Assembly: GCF_001949145.1 (NCBI RefSeq)
Contig: NW_019091463.1
Location: forward strand, 537,729-601,728
Reading direction: 5' to 3'
Length of the DNA stretch: 64,000 bases
Origin: Acanthaster planci
Lineage: Eukaryota; Echinodermata; Asteroidea; Valvatida; Acanthasteridae
Made by a program: the position numbers and the translations under genes
In this document: positions 51,858 through 62,224 of the stretch, piece after piece
Numbering within the stretch: the stretch's first letter is position 1
How the letters are laid out: each line of letters starts with the position of its first letter
The notes under the pieces: generated by a model
What the model was told of the DNA's origin: nothing
The model's input: the letters and a program-made list of their open reading frames with translations, nothing else
The model's database searches: none

Positions 51858-51865
51858 TTATATAA
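51858..51865 (-). promoter_or_regulatory. Candidate TATA box of MT5
   Basis: TTATATAA lies 43-50 bp before the ATG, a spacing similar to MT3 and MT4. It is a palindrome, so strand is inferred from position. Confidence 0.45.
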
Positions 51866-51998
51866 ATTAACCTGCATAGTCAAACATACCCCCTCTCTGT
51901 AATGTTGTATTCGAAGCGCAAAAATAAAGGGTGCAGTGTCCCAATTCAAGGAAAATTCTCCGCCAGGCCGAGGCGCAGAAAAAGTACCCCCAGAGATT

Positions 51999-52321
51999 NN
52001 NNNNNNNNNNNNNNNNNNNNNNNNNNNNNNNNNNNNNNNNNNNNNNNNNNNNNNNNNNNNNNNNNNNNNNNNNNNNNNNNNNNNNNNNNNNNNNNNNNNN
52101 NNNNNNNNNNNNNNNNNNNNNNNNNNNNNNNNNNNNNNNNNNNNNNNNNNNNNNNNNNNNNNNNNNNNNNNNNNNNNNNNNNNNNNNNNNNNNNNNNNNN
52201 NNNNNNNNNNNNNNNNNNNNNNNNNNNNNNNNNNNNNNNNNNNNNNNNNNNNNNNNNNNNNNNNNNNNNNNNNNNNNNNNNNNNNNNNNNNNNNNNNNNN
52301 NNNNNNNNNNNNNNNNNNNNN
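51999..52321. other. Assembly gap (323 N)
   Basis: This is a run of N. The left edge (ggtgcagt.tcc..aattcaag, then aaagt.cccc) resembles 44203-44290, so the gap sits in a dispersed repeat. Confidence 0.9.
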
Positions 52322-52434
52322 GGGAAAATACTAAACATTTCACCCCAATGGGAATCCCCCTTCACTGAAACAAAATTCTCATCCCCAACAGCATGAACAG
52401 GAAACAAAAGCGCCCTCACCGTCAACTTTGGTCA

Positions 52435-53008
52435 TGACTGTCACTTCGCTCGTCGCCTGGCGCGCTTGGTTTATGGGAAGGGCTGATGGCTGTGCATGCA
52501 CTGTGTCATGTGTGTTTGGCTTGTTTGTGCACAACCTCCGACCGCGAGGTTATCACTTCTTGTTAGCGAAACGTTATTTTAAGTTTTGGTAGCCAATGAC
52601 AATGTTTTGGCACAAACAAAAGTGTCGGCGTAAATGCTAACAAAAATTAAAAATATAGCCTTGGTACAATCGTGGTAATTTATCTTCTCAGGAAGTATCA
52701 CTGATCACGTGTTTTGGGAGAATATATTTCAAATCATTGGTTAGTTTGATCAATTTTGGATGAGCTAATAAAGTGTAGTGATGAGAACATTTTCAGCAAG
52801 GAGGAAGAAAAAAAACCATATCGAATTGATAACCGTCAAATTTGAGCGAGCTCGCGCGCCTAGCAGGAATTTGCCCACAATGCTCTGCGAGCCGTTAGCT
52901 GTAACTCCGCGTGGTGCATTATATTCTCCTTTACTAAAATCTGCAGAAGGCCATCAGCCCTTCCCAGCGCCCTATTCGGGCGCTTGGCGACGAGCGAAGA
53001 CAGTCACT
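52435..53008. mobile_element. Inverted-repeat element, about 58-bp arms
   Basis: The left arm 52435-52492 (GACTGTCACTTCGCTCGTCG, later GGGAAGGGCTGATGGC) is inverted at 52947-53008 (GGCCATCAGCCCTTCCCAGC, later CGACGAGCGAAGACAGTCAC). The centre is non-coding. Confidence 0.65.
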
Positions 53009-54056
53009 TTCTCCATAACAAGTACAATTGTGGATTATTCTGCTTTATATGAAATAGCCTTTGCAATGACATAGTTTCATTCCGTGGTGGTTTATTGTTT
53101 AACAAATATGTTGCAGCCAAAGTCTAAATTAACATACCATTTAAATTCAAAAGCAGTTTACAAGTCAAATTTAATTAGGGGTGAATCATCCGCTGTTTAA
53201 AAAGGGATCATTTTTTGCCGAAGAAAGATTAAAGAAATGTACGTTTTATTTCCATCGGAACTCTAAATTGTGTTCCGTCATTTGTTCATTCGTACATAAA
53301 GTTAGAGCATCTGCTAATATAATTTTAAATTAACTTCATGCAACTTAACTCGGTTATCTTTCGCTGTAGTAATCAATCATTCTGTTGATTATGCGCTTGT
53401 GCGAAGTCTATTAGCAAGCTTAAACTGCAAAAATTAGAAGATCTATTAGTTTTGTACATAATTCGATCTGCAAATGATTGCGTACAAAGTATTTACTTTT
53501 GAAAAGTATGTCATTGGAATGTTTAAAACCACTGGCTAAGTCAGAAATCCAGTTTAAGTTTGAAAAATACTCGTCAGGATGGACAATGAAACAGTAAGCT
53601 TAAAGAAAACTATAAAGGGAATAAATATTTCCATTATTCGATATTACAAAACCTACTGTTTTTGTGACATCGTATAGATTAAAAGGAAAGCTGAAATTAT
53701 ACCATAAAAGGATCGGGTTTGCGGTGACAAAACACAAAACTGGTAGAATATTCCTTCGCAGATACAAGACATTCCTAACACTGTACGCGAAGGGGTTTTT
53801 GGAGAGGAACTTGGGGATATATGATATGGTCCACAAATTTACTTTTCACATGTTAAATGCGTTTCCTATAACTGATTGTGTGTCATTCAGCAATACATGT
53901 ATACTTGTCATTAAATTACACTTCCTGTAACTAAATTTACTCAACAACCATCTCAGTGCTAGGTTTGGACATGGGATTTCCATCGTCCTTTTAAATGTTT
54001 ATCGGTGACATTTCCATGCCTACCATCTGGCCAGAATCTGTGGGTTTACAACGCTC

Positions 54057-54983
54057 TCAGAATGTAAAGGGTTTCCGCAGGAGCAGGACTGATACTTGGC
54101 ACCGTCTCTTCTGCTTCACGCCAGTCCTTTGAGAAACCTGCTGCCTGACTGATTCTGACTGGTCGGGGATCAACTCCATTCTCAGCTCACCGTGCCATTC
54201 AAACAGACATTCTCGGACACCGCCCGACGCAGCAATGCTCCTGAATTCCCCGTGTTGGTCCTTGTAGCGATTGTCGATGTACAGCACCAATGCCCCCAAC
54301 TTCATCTGTCGAAAAATTCGTCGAAGCATTTTCCCACGAGCGGGATCCTTCCTTATGAAAGCAGCCACGGGTGAGAAAGACTTCACCGAGGTGAGCAGAT
54401 CTGCCGATCGGATTGCGGCAAGCCCATCCTCGCGCAGGCGACCTCGTTTCGTTATTATGTTGCACGATACGTATGTAACGTCCACCGGGAAATCTCGGTA
54501 AGCATTTCGCATGTTTTGCCATTCATTCTCCCATTCAAGGCACTGGTCGAGTATGGTACACTTTATTTGGAAGGCTGGTAGAAAGTGTGAGCGGCGGTTT
54601 AGATACACATGCAAGCCAACCACGTCAGACCCTGGTCCTCCACCGATGCAACATACATTCAGGTAAGGCTTTCCCCACCATGAGCACGTAATGAGACTAG
54701 TCAGTGATAACTGTAAGCAGCGGTAGACCATGTACGAATGCATCACAAAGAAACGGCACATGAATGCGCGACGGTTAGCAGCGTGACTCCAATCGGGTCT
54801 AGGCTTTTCGGTAGTTCCAAGATTGTTGTGGTATATCTTTGAAATGGATTTTAAGCATTGTCTCAGTTTTACGTGTCCGTCGGTAAAGCGAAAATACTTG
54901 CCGAAGATTTCTTCAATGTATAGTTGTGCTTCCAATTGTGGATCCACAAAGCCCGTTGTGGGCCACCAGCCCCATTGGTACAT
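54057..54983 (-). CDS. MT6: class I methyltransferase-like protein, 308 residues, start region altered
   Basis: The usable ATG is at 54983 (MYQWGWWPTT). Fifteen bases upstream and in frame lies ATG GCC TGA (54998-54990): the family-like 'MA' start followed by a stop. Translation would need to begin at the next ATG. The rest is intact: RPDWSHAANRRAFMCRFFVM (62-81), glycine loop CCIGGGPGSDVVGL (111-124), Asp146 (CTILDQCLEW), SADLLTSVKSFSPVAAF, RQMKLGALVLYIDN (225-238) and LFEWHG (260-265). The 'KPGAL' Pro is Leu here, and after the glycine loop the usual KFL is VYL. It ends VSVLLLRKPFTF. No TATA box is obvious, but a family upstream box is present at 55076-55093. Probably functional with a slightly shorter N terminus. 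Confidence 0.74.
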   Translation of the reverse strand: MYQWGWWPTTGFVDPQLEAQLYIEEIFGKYFRFTDGHVKLRQCLKSISKIYHNNLGTTEKPRPDWSHAANRRAFMCRFFVMHSYMVYRCLQLSLTSLITCSWWGKPYLNVCCIGGGPGSDVVGLHVYLNRRSHFLPAFQIKCTILDQCLEWENEWQNMRNAYRDFPVDVTYVSCNIITKRGRLREDGLAAIRSADLLTSVKSFSPVAAFIRKDPARGKMLRRIFRQMKLGALVLYIDNRYKDQHGEFRSIAASGGVRECLFEWHGELRMELIPDQSESVRQQVSQRTGVKQKRRCQVSVLLLRKPFTF

Positions 54984-54998
54984 GTAGTGTCAGGCCAT

Positions 54999-57233
54999 CT
55001 TGAAACTTTTCTCAACTGGAAAGTGTTTTTTTCCTGCGCAGCAACGTTTGTGATTTGGATAATGAATTCTGCAGTGTTTCATCATATCGGGGAATAACCA
55101 AGACTGGAAACAGGAACTGTACTCTGACTCATCTGCTTGGTTGCTTGTAGTCTTGGCCCAAGACGTTACTTCTTGATATTTACCCGTCACACTATCTGTA
55201 GAACGAGAATATTCTATCTACAGAGGGCGCAATTTACAGGCGTATGAATTTTTATTAAAATTAATGTCAGTGGAGTTATCTCTCTTCTCGGTTTCTGAGC
55301 ACGTCAGACAAATCCAAATGAACTGATATTCGATTCGAAACATAATCCAGTACAGAATCGAACACATCGTGGGACGAATTAACGTTCGCAGAGATATGTC
55401 GACCAAAACAGATAAGAAGGGAATAAAGTTTGTGTGCAGGTGGTTGAGCCCGAAGGTCTGGAAACCAAGACTATACAGAAAACACATGGAAAACATCTTA
55501 TGTGGATGAGGAAAGAGCAGTGGTAAAACTAGTCGTGAGAGGGCGCATCTCCACGCAGCACGCTTGGGACCATAGACATAAAGAACCTGTGGCTTATTTA
55601 TGTCTGTGCTTGGGACCCAGGAATGATCGCTGAAACAAGATGACTTAAAGGTGCTCAGCAGGATTTTAATTACCCAAACACAGCAAGCACTTACAATGTA
55701 TCAAAGTCCTGTTCATATCTCCCTCCAAACGCTGTAAATCATTGAGACAAAACAATAAATACAAGTACGGGTACAGTGCACACTTGCAAAATTATATTTA
55801 CAGATTTTGATTGATATAAATTATATATTATATTCATATAAATTATTTTTTAGGACTACAAATTTAGAATGCACAGTTATGTTAATGCTTTGAGGAGAAA
55901 AGGTATCAATATTGCAAAGTGAGCATGTACTGGGTTGATGTTATGCAAATTGATTATCAATTGTTGATTAACTCGGGTAAATTGGACCAATTGTAGGAAA
56001 TATTTGCCCAAGATTGGCTCTCTTTATCCAAAAGAGTAGAAAAACACACCTGCCCATCATACGACTCTTTATAATAGTGGAAATTAATCCTCTCCTTCAC
56101 AAGTACTTTTCATCGTTGGCCGTATAGTACAAACAAAACGAAAAACACTCAAAATGATGTAAACCGACACTCTAAAAGAGTTCGAAAAAACAACCCCAAA
56201 AGGTTGGCCTCCCCAGTGATCTTTAATCAAGTGTATTTTTTCTTCCACACTGAGACGCTAAAGACAGTTGATAATTAATTAAACTCAAGATGGGCAGTAG
56301 ATATACAGTAGTAAAGCAGGTGGTATTTTCTCTTCTCCGGGCAGAATTGTAAATACTCTTACTTGTAAGCATATTTTTTTTTAAATAATAGGAACAAAAA
56401 TTGAGATTTTAAAAACCCGGACATGTGTTCATTAATAATTCATGTCACTGTTTGCAAACAGGAGACTCACAGGGTATGCGCGAAACGTTGAACCTAATGG
56501 TTCTTTTCAGCACGTGACTCACTCTAAAAGAGATTTATAAACATGGTATTGCCACAAACCTGCATTTCATTGCTTCGTCCACCATAAACACCTTCAAATC
56601 ATGTTTGAACTTAAATGACTTTTTGGCATAAGCTGTTTGGCAAGAAACGCCCGGGCATTGCTATAAATATGCTTGAGTTTAAATTACAAGATAAAAAATA
56701 AGAAATTGCACTAAAATTAATGATTTTTAATCAATCAATTTGTCCCTACAAGTTTCTCCTTACTGTACCGAATGAACATTCCGACTCCACACAAAGTTTA
56801 TCTCTTCAAGACTAGAAATTTGTACGATTGTCGATGGGGGCTCTCGAATTTAGAGAATTTTGATTTAGTGAAATTTTTTAGTTGCCAGGAATAAAGATCC
56901 TCAAGCCTGTCCCAAACATCTTAAGTTATAAATTGTGATTTCACTGATCAACGTTTCTCGTTAATCTTTTCCCCTTTTTCTTTTATAAAAGGATTTTTAA
57001 GTGGCATTCGACGCTATGGACTTTGGTATGCACGTATATTTTGAATCACTGTGAAGCTTCATGCTTGTAATACAGACAATCCAAACAATGATCTATGATT
57101 TTCCATCACAATGTGGCGAGAGTCACCAAATAACCAACGAGAACACAAAGTCAAAGAATTTATGTACATTTTTTCCACGTTAAATAAAATCGTTTTTATA
57201 TACTAACTACAAAAAGTAGGATCGGCTGCCGGG
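54999..57233. other. Interval MT6 to MT7
   Basis: MT6 5' flank and MT7 3' flank. A small hairpin near 55570-55610 (cataaagaacc facing ttatttatg) resembles one near 59661-59700. The rest is AT-rich; I see no gene. Confidence 0.5.
55076..55093 (-). promoter_or_regulatory. Conserved upstream box of MT6 (candidate)
   Basis: GTTTCATCATATCGGGGA on + resembles the MT3 and MT4 boxes (TTTCATCAT...GGGA). It is 78-95 bp upstream of the first ATG. Confidence 0.35.
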
Positions 57234-58193
57234 CTACTTTCGCATGAGCATGACCGATACACTACAACTGGTCAATGGTTCCACGCCAGTTCTGCAGGAA
57301 ATTCTCTCGACGGACGCAGTGGGCATAGAAAGTGTCCCGTGCCACTCGAACAAACACGCTCGGACGCCTTCATCCCTGGCTATTCCTCGGAGTTCCTCGT
57401 GTTGGTCGGCGTAGCGGTTGTCGATGTAAAGCAGAAGTGCACCCGGTGTCATCTCTCGGAAAACCCTTCGGAGCTTGTTCCCATGAGCAGGGTCCTGTCT
57501 GATGAAAGCAGCCACGGCTGAGAAGGACTTGACCATGGTGATAATATCTGCTGATTTGACTGCAGCCACTCCTGTAGTGCTCAGGCAGGTGTATTTCGAT
57601 GTCATGTCACCCTCAAGGTATTTCATGTTCACTGGGAGCTTATCAGCGTTGGACCTTTGCACGATTTCCCACTCGTTCCTCCACTCAAGGTACAGATCAA
57701 ATATCGTGCATTCAAAACGGGTAATGGGAATGAACAGTGGGCTGTCTTTGAGGAACTTCACCAGGCCCACAACATCAGAACCAGGTCCCCCGCCGATACA
57801 ACACACGTGGAGGTAGCCCCTCCTTCCCCAGTTCCGAAGAACACCTTTATGATCTGCAAGCGACTTCTGCAATCCACAGTAGACAATGTAGGATTGCATA
57901 GCGAAGAAACGGCAAATATATGCTTGGCGATTGTTGCCATCCTTCCAGTCGGGTCTTGTGCTTGTGTTACCGAGGCACTTTTTGTAGATGGTTGAAACTG
58001 ACTTTACGGAAGATGGTATTCCTGCATCGATGTCAGTATTTTCGAAATAGTTTTTAACGATGTCGACACAGTGATTTGCTACAAATGTGTCATCAGCTAG
58101 TTCCAAAGCAGCACGCCAAAACCCGTTTCCTGTTTGATCCTTCTCCAACAACGCACGCAAGATCACAGCCAACTCTGTCCTGCTAAAAGCCAT
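57234..58193 (-). CDS. MT7: class I methyltransferase-like protein, 319 residues
   Basis: The ATG at 58193 (MAFSRTELAV) is preferred to an in-frame upstream extension because paralogs begin MA and a TATAAAATA box lies about 81 bp above it. Landmarks: RPDWKDGNNRQAYICRFFAM (80-99), CCIGGGPGSDVVGL (131-144), Asp166 (TIFDLYLEW), EGDM (194-197), SADIITMVKSFSAVAAF (214-230), REMTPGALLLYIDN (246-259), LFEWHG (281-286) and a terminal VSVMLMRK. Its N-terminal helical region is about 10 residues longer than in MT5. All SAM-pocket landmarks are intact, making this the cleanest reference member of the middle subgroup. The absence of DPPY/NPPF argues against adenine-N6 chemistry; otherwise the reaction is unknown. 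Confidence 0.83.
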   Translation of the reverse strand: MAFSRTELAVILRALLEKDQTGNGFWRAALELADDTFVANHCVDIVKNYFENTDIDAGIPSSVKSVSTIYKKCLGNTSTRPDWKDGNNRQAYICRFFAMQSYIVYCGLQKSLADHKGVLRNWGRRGYLHVCCIGGGPGSDVVGLVKFLKDSPLFIPITRFECTIFDLYLEWRNEWEIVQRSNADKLPVNMKYLEGDMTSKYTCLSTTGVAAVKSADIITMVKSFSAVAAFIRQDPAHGNKLRRVFREMTPGALLLYIDNRYADQHEELRGIARDEGVRACLFEWHGTLSMPTASVERISCRTGVEPLTSCSVSVMLMRK

Positions 58194-58273
58194 GATGAAC
58201 CTCCTCCAAATGAATTCGAACATGAAATGAGTCGTACCAAGGCTGCATGCACATACATACGTACGCCGTATTA

Positions 58274-58280
58274 TTTTATA
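58274..58280 (-). promoter_or_regulatory. TATA box of MT7
   Basis: CTATAAAATAA on the - strand, 81-87 bp before the ATG. Confidence 0.5.
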
Positions 58281-58309
58281 GCGCAAAACGCAAAAGGTAA
58301 CGTAATCGT

Positions 58310-58329
58310 GTTTCAACAGCTAAGGGGGA
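58310..58329 (-). promoter_or_regulatory. Upstream box of MT7 (diverged candidate)
   Basis: GTTTCAACAGCTAAGGGGGA on +, 30 bp above the TATA box, shares TTTCA.CA and GGGGA with the MT3, MT4 and MT6 boxes. Confidence 0.3.
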
Positions 58330-60717
58330 AAACCCGAGCTACCTAAAATAGCACAATGACTCATCACTCACTTCTCCAGACGCCGTGTTTTTTCATTGCA
58401 CAATTGTCGGGGATACACCATGTACCGGTACTTTCCAATGTGAAACAGTTCTCGCTATAGTCTTCAGGGGAGAATAGTCTTCACGTCTTGTGAAAGCTCC
58501 CCTGTTAAAATGTACAACTGAACTTGCTAATGAAAAAACTCCGAGAGCCATCATTGTAGTCTTTATTCAAGTCGAGTTTCCCCAGCATGCTGTGGAAAAA
58601 ATATTCGCTTTCAGATACAACAGGCATGACATCACACCGAAGAGCCAAGGCTCTATGGCATCAGTGCAACACTATGACCGTGTATGGCTGACAGCACAGC
58701 TACTACCAGCTACTTAGGTGCTGTAGCAAATTTTGCTAAATCATTATTTTGCGTAATTATCATATTCTTGAACTGGGCCTTTGGAGAAACGTTTCTTCAG
58801 TTTACTATTGCACCCCCCCCAAAAAAAATCAGTACAAAAATGACAGATTGTGAACAAAGCTTCAAATTGATGTTTGTCGCAAAGTTCATGGTAAGTCATA
58901 TTTAATACGATTCCTTATTTGTGTTTGTTTGCTTGTTTGCTTAGGTGGAGACGCTTATTTCAGGCCTCCGTGGTACGCTATATACTCGCAATGATTTGCG
59001 GCACCTATTGTTACGAAATGTTTGAATGATGAAAATTAATTCATCATCCCATGTAGGCAGCATACCAGCTAAATTTGACCACTGTGGCGAGGTCACCAAG
59101 TCTAGTTCTCGAACCAGACGATTCAAACTGTTTGGAAAATGTCTTAAGGTCTAGCACCCGCCACGGTCACGTGACAAAAACCGGAGGAATCTAGCTGTTT
59201 ACGAAATTGGAAGCCCTGATCCGGGCCAGGGGTTCAATGCCATATTTCTTCGATTCCCCAATTCCATGGCTCTCAGGACTCTCTAATATAGAATATTTCG
59301 AGTGTACAACTTTTATCAATGAGCTCGGCGGACATATTTCTGGCCTTTTTGCGTGGGTGCACCCCTAATCGCATACTGTGATTCCCATGGCCACGGTCGC
59401 TTAGCTCCTGACATGTCTCAGTTTGATGTGGAGAAATAAACAGCGCCATCTAGGGGCTCTGTGGATCAGCGCATAATTCATTATTACGAATTAGTATTTC
59501 GTTACTTCGAATTACTAATTCATTAAAACGAATTAATGTCAGGCTGAAAATTTATACTTGGGCTTTCGTATTTTAGTGGACAACTGCCTGCCCTCATAAT
59601 GCGACAGGGAATCAGCCTAGAAATTCGTAATAACGTGGATGGCGCAACCTCGAACAGACTTCCGGCTATGTGGTGAGCATAGACATACATAACCCATTTA
59701 TGTCTGTGGTGGTGACTAACAAAAAAACACGCCCCCTTACTGTTCAGCCTGAAGCGGGTACCATTCTTTCGGTGAACTTCAGGTTCGCACAAATTTACAC
59801 TGCATGTACTGATCATGTATAGGGCACCAGTTCACACTCATCTTTTGATCGTAAAAGAGACCTAAATACTGGGTCAGTGATTACCTGACCTGGGACATTT
59901 GAAAAAGCATGCGTGCATCTGATGATAAATTATCGTGTTAATCATAAACAGAGAGTGGCAGTTGAAATGGAACATAGGCCCTATCACATTATCATGTCTC
60001 AGAGCAAATCGAAACTGGTGATTTTAAAGGACGTGTATGTGGCAACTTGATTACCAATATTGTTGACTCCAATGTTCGGCACGTTAATAAGTACTAACAA
60101 ATATCTACACTCTCATCCCCATTGCATGGACCTAATGCTATCGACCAGGAATGAAGTCTGAAATTAAGTGCCAAAACTTGCAGAAACAAATCGTTTATAT
60201 TTCTGAGGATAGGCCTAAAAAATGACTCCTGGGGCGTCGTTAAACTGTAATCCGGAGACTGATCTCAGTTTTGTCACAGAAATTTCGTGAAGTGTTCACA
60301 TTGGTGGGTATAGATGCCACAGAAATTGGAGAGTTTGCAGCGTCTCATGTGTATACATACCTTTGGAATTACCAAAACGAGGGGCGTAGACCACAAGTAC
60401 CGCTAATATTCAGCACGTTTCAAGTAACCGATCCGCCATTGAAGTTTGATCCAATTTCTTATAACTTTCTTATAACTTGAGTTGTTTTGGATGGGTTTAA
60501 CCATCCCGGGCCCTCTCAGAAAAGGCCAAGGTGGCGCTATATGTCATCAATAAAAGTACCCACATGAACTTGGACAAATCCAGAACCAAGTTTTAAGGTA
60601 GGGATTTTTTCGGGGGCGAGGCAGAAAGTTTTGGAATTTCAATGTGTAACCTGAGTGATAACATCTTGTTTGATAACACGGTCGGTTTATTGTTGCTACG
60701 TTTGTTTCATTTTCAGA

Positions 60718-61890
60718 ATGAGGATGGATTCAACGGAAGTTAATGCCGCTGTCTTTGTCCGTGGTCTTTTGGGGAAGGTTCTGGACGACCTTCAAGCTGA
60801 GGTTGACGGGCCATCAAAGAATGATCGAATCAAACAGTCCATACAGAACATCTCACAAATGTACAAACAGGGACTCTCTCGGGCTTCCACTAATTTTCGA
60901 TCTGACTGGAACGATCCGTCCAACCGCTGCGCATACGTGTTCTTGTACCTATTGCAACACTGTCACCTTGTGTACCACTCGATCCACAAGAGTGACATAT
61001 CGAAAATGTTGTCGAAGAAGAAGAGGCTGAAGGTGTGCTGCATCGGCGGGGGACCGGGATCAGACGTGATTGGCCTGACTTCCTTCCTCCGTGAGAACAG
61101 CAGCCTTCAGCAATCCCTGGACTGTCTGGTCTTGGATCTGTATCCTACCTGGCGAGACACCTGGCATTTAATCCGCCGACACATGCCAGACGGACTCAAT
61201 TTGAGTGTAACTTACCAGGGGTGTGATCTTGTCCAAGATTCATCGGTAGGGGGAAATGTGTTGGGATTCATCCAACAGGCTGACATGCTAACCTTTGTGA
61301 AATCCTTCTCCACAGTCTCTGCTTTCTTCCGAGCCGACTCGAGACGTGGGGATCTCCTCCGATCTATCCTTCAAGAAATAAAGCCCGACTGCTTTGTGTT
61401 GTTCATCGATAACAAACACTTGAGGGACAAAGAGTTCCAGCAGCAGTTTGCCTCCAGAGCGGGTCTGAAACTGGTGTTTGAATACCGCGGCACACAAACA
61501 CTGCCAAATGTCGGTCCGTACACCACCACCATAAAAAAGTACAGCCGTCTTCTGGACTTCAAGCCACTGCGTACCTGTGATGTACTCATCCAAGTGTTTT
61601 GCAAAGAGTCAGTTGGTGCAGTCAGCAGAGAATCGCAGCCAGTTTCCCGTGACAGTCCGCTTCCTAGCAGCAGCACCACCACTACCACCAGCAGCGCACG
61701 CCGAAGGCCCGCACCTCCGCCTGCCCCATCGGTAGTGCGTCAGGCAGCCCCGCAGCGATGCCAATACCTTCTACAAAATTTCTTTGCGTACGAAAGAAGG
61801 GAACCAGAGATTTCTGAACCAGTACAACCTGCCAGACAGGGGCTATCTTCAGCTTCGGCCGGTATGTTGTTGGAGTCAGTGTTCTTTTGA
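60718..61890 (+). CDS. MT8: class I methyltransferase-like protein with a C-terminal PIP box
   Basis: The start ATG at 60718 (MRMDSTEVNA; a second ATG follows at 60724) is two bases after an acceptor (TTTCATTTTCAG), so a 5' UTR intron is likely. The CDS encodes 390 residues. The core holds SDWNDPSNRCAYVFLYLLQH (62-81), CCIGGGPGSDVIGL (107-120), Asp140 (LVLDLYPTW), GCD (168-170), ADMLTFVKSFSTVSAF, EIKPDCFVLFIDN (220-232) and VFEYRG. The domain ends near residue 297. A disordered Ser/Thr/Pro tail follows with a basic ARRRP, then QYLLQNFF at 349-356, a full match to the PCNA-interacting consensus Q-x-x-[ILM]-x-x-[FY]-[FY], followed by AYERR. This suggests a role at replication or repair sites, an inference from the motif alone. 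A donor at 61862 may splice to 62225 and swap the last nine residues. Confidence 0.8.
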   Translation: MRMDSTEVNAAVFVRGLLGKVLDDLQAEVDGPSKNDRIKQSIQNISQMYKQGLSRASTNFRSDWNDPSNRCAYVFLYLLQHCHLVYHSIHKSDISKMLSKKKRLKVCCIGGGPGSDVIGLTSFLRENSSLQQSLDCLVLDLYPTWRDTWHLIRRHMPDGLNLSVTYQGCDLVQDSSVGGNVLGFIQQADMLTFVKSFSTVSAFFRADSRRGDLLRSILQEIKPDCFVLFIDNKHLRDKEFQQQFASRAGLKLVFEYRGTQTLPNVGPYTTTIKKYSRLLDFKPLRTCDVLIQVFCKESVGAVSRESQPVSRDSPLPSSSTTTTTSSARRRPAPPPAPSVVRQAAPQRCQYLLQNFFAYERREPEISEPVQPARQGLSSASAGMLLESVFF

Positions 61891-62224
61891 TCAGCTTTTT
61901 GCGAAATAAGTAAGCCTTTAACTGAGGCGTAAGATCGTTGACTTTAATATACCCTTTTTCTGGTTTTAGAAATAGTTCATAAACAATCGATCGTATAAGT
62001 GTAAAATTACTTTAAATTATCATAGTATAAACTTATGATTTTTTTCATCACCTTTTTCTGTACTTAAATATCACTATGTTGTACTTTATGCTATCCCACT
62101 TTTTATTGTTTTGACAAAGGGATTAAAGTAATTGTCAATTGAATGAACATGTGAAACAGAAAACGACTAAAAACGGATTGCTTTTGTATATAAACACCGC
62201 TGTTGTACTTGCTGTTGCCCACAG

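Larger units (their letters stand above)
51816..54056. other. Interval MT5 to MT6
   Basis: It holds the MT5 promoter, the gap and an inverted-repeat pair (52435-53008). The remaining about 1 kb is AT-rich and I see no gene in it. Confidence 0.55.
58194..60717. other. Interval between divergent MT7 and MT8
   Basis: It holds both promoters, and the 5' exon of MT8 should lie here. I could not identify that exon. An open frame at 60271-60480 has no recognisable domain. GAATTA-type short repeats occur at 59470-59530. Confidence 0.5.

Noticed and set aside
57234-58193. MT family as DNA adenine-N6 methyltransferases
   Set aside because: No DPPY/NPPF motif after strand 4 in any copy; only the SAM-binding landmarks are present.
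60271-60480. 69-residue open frame upstream of MT8
   Set aside because: No recognisable domain and no splice sites joining it to MT8 in frame.
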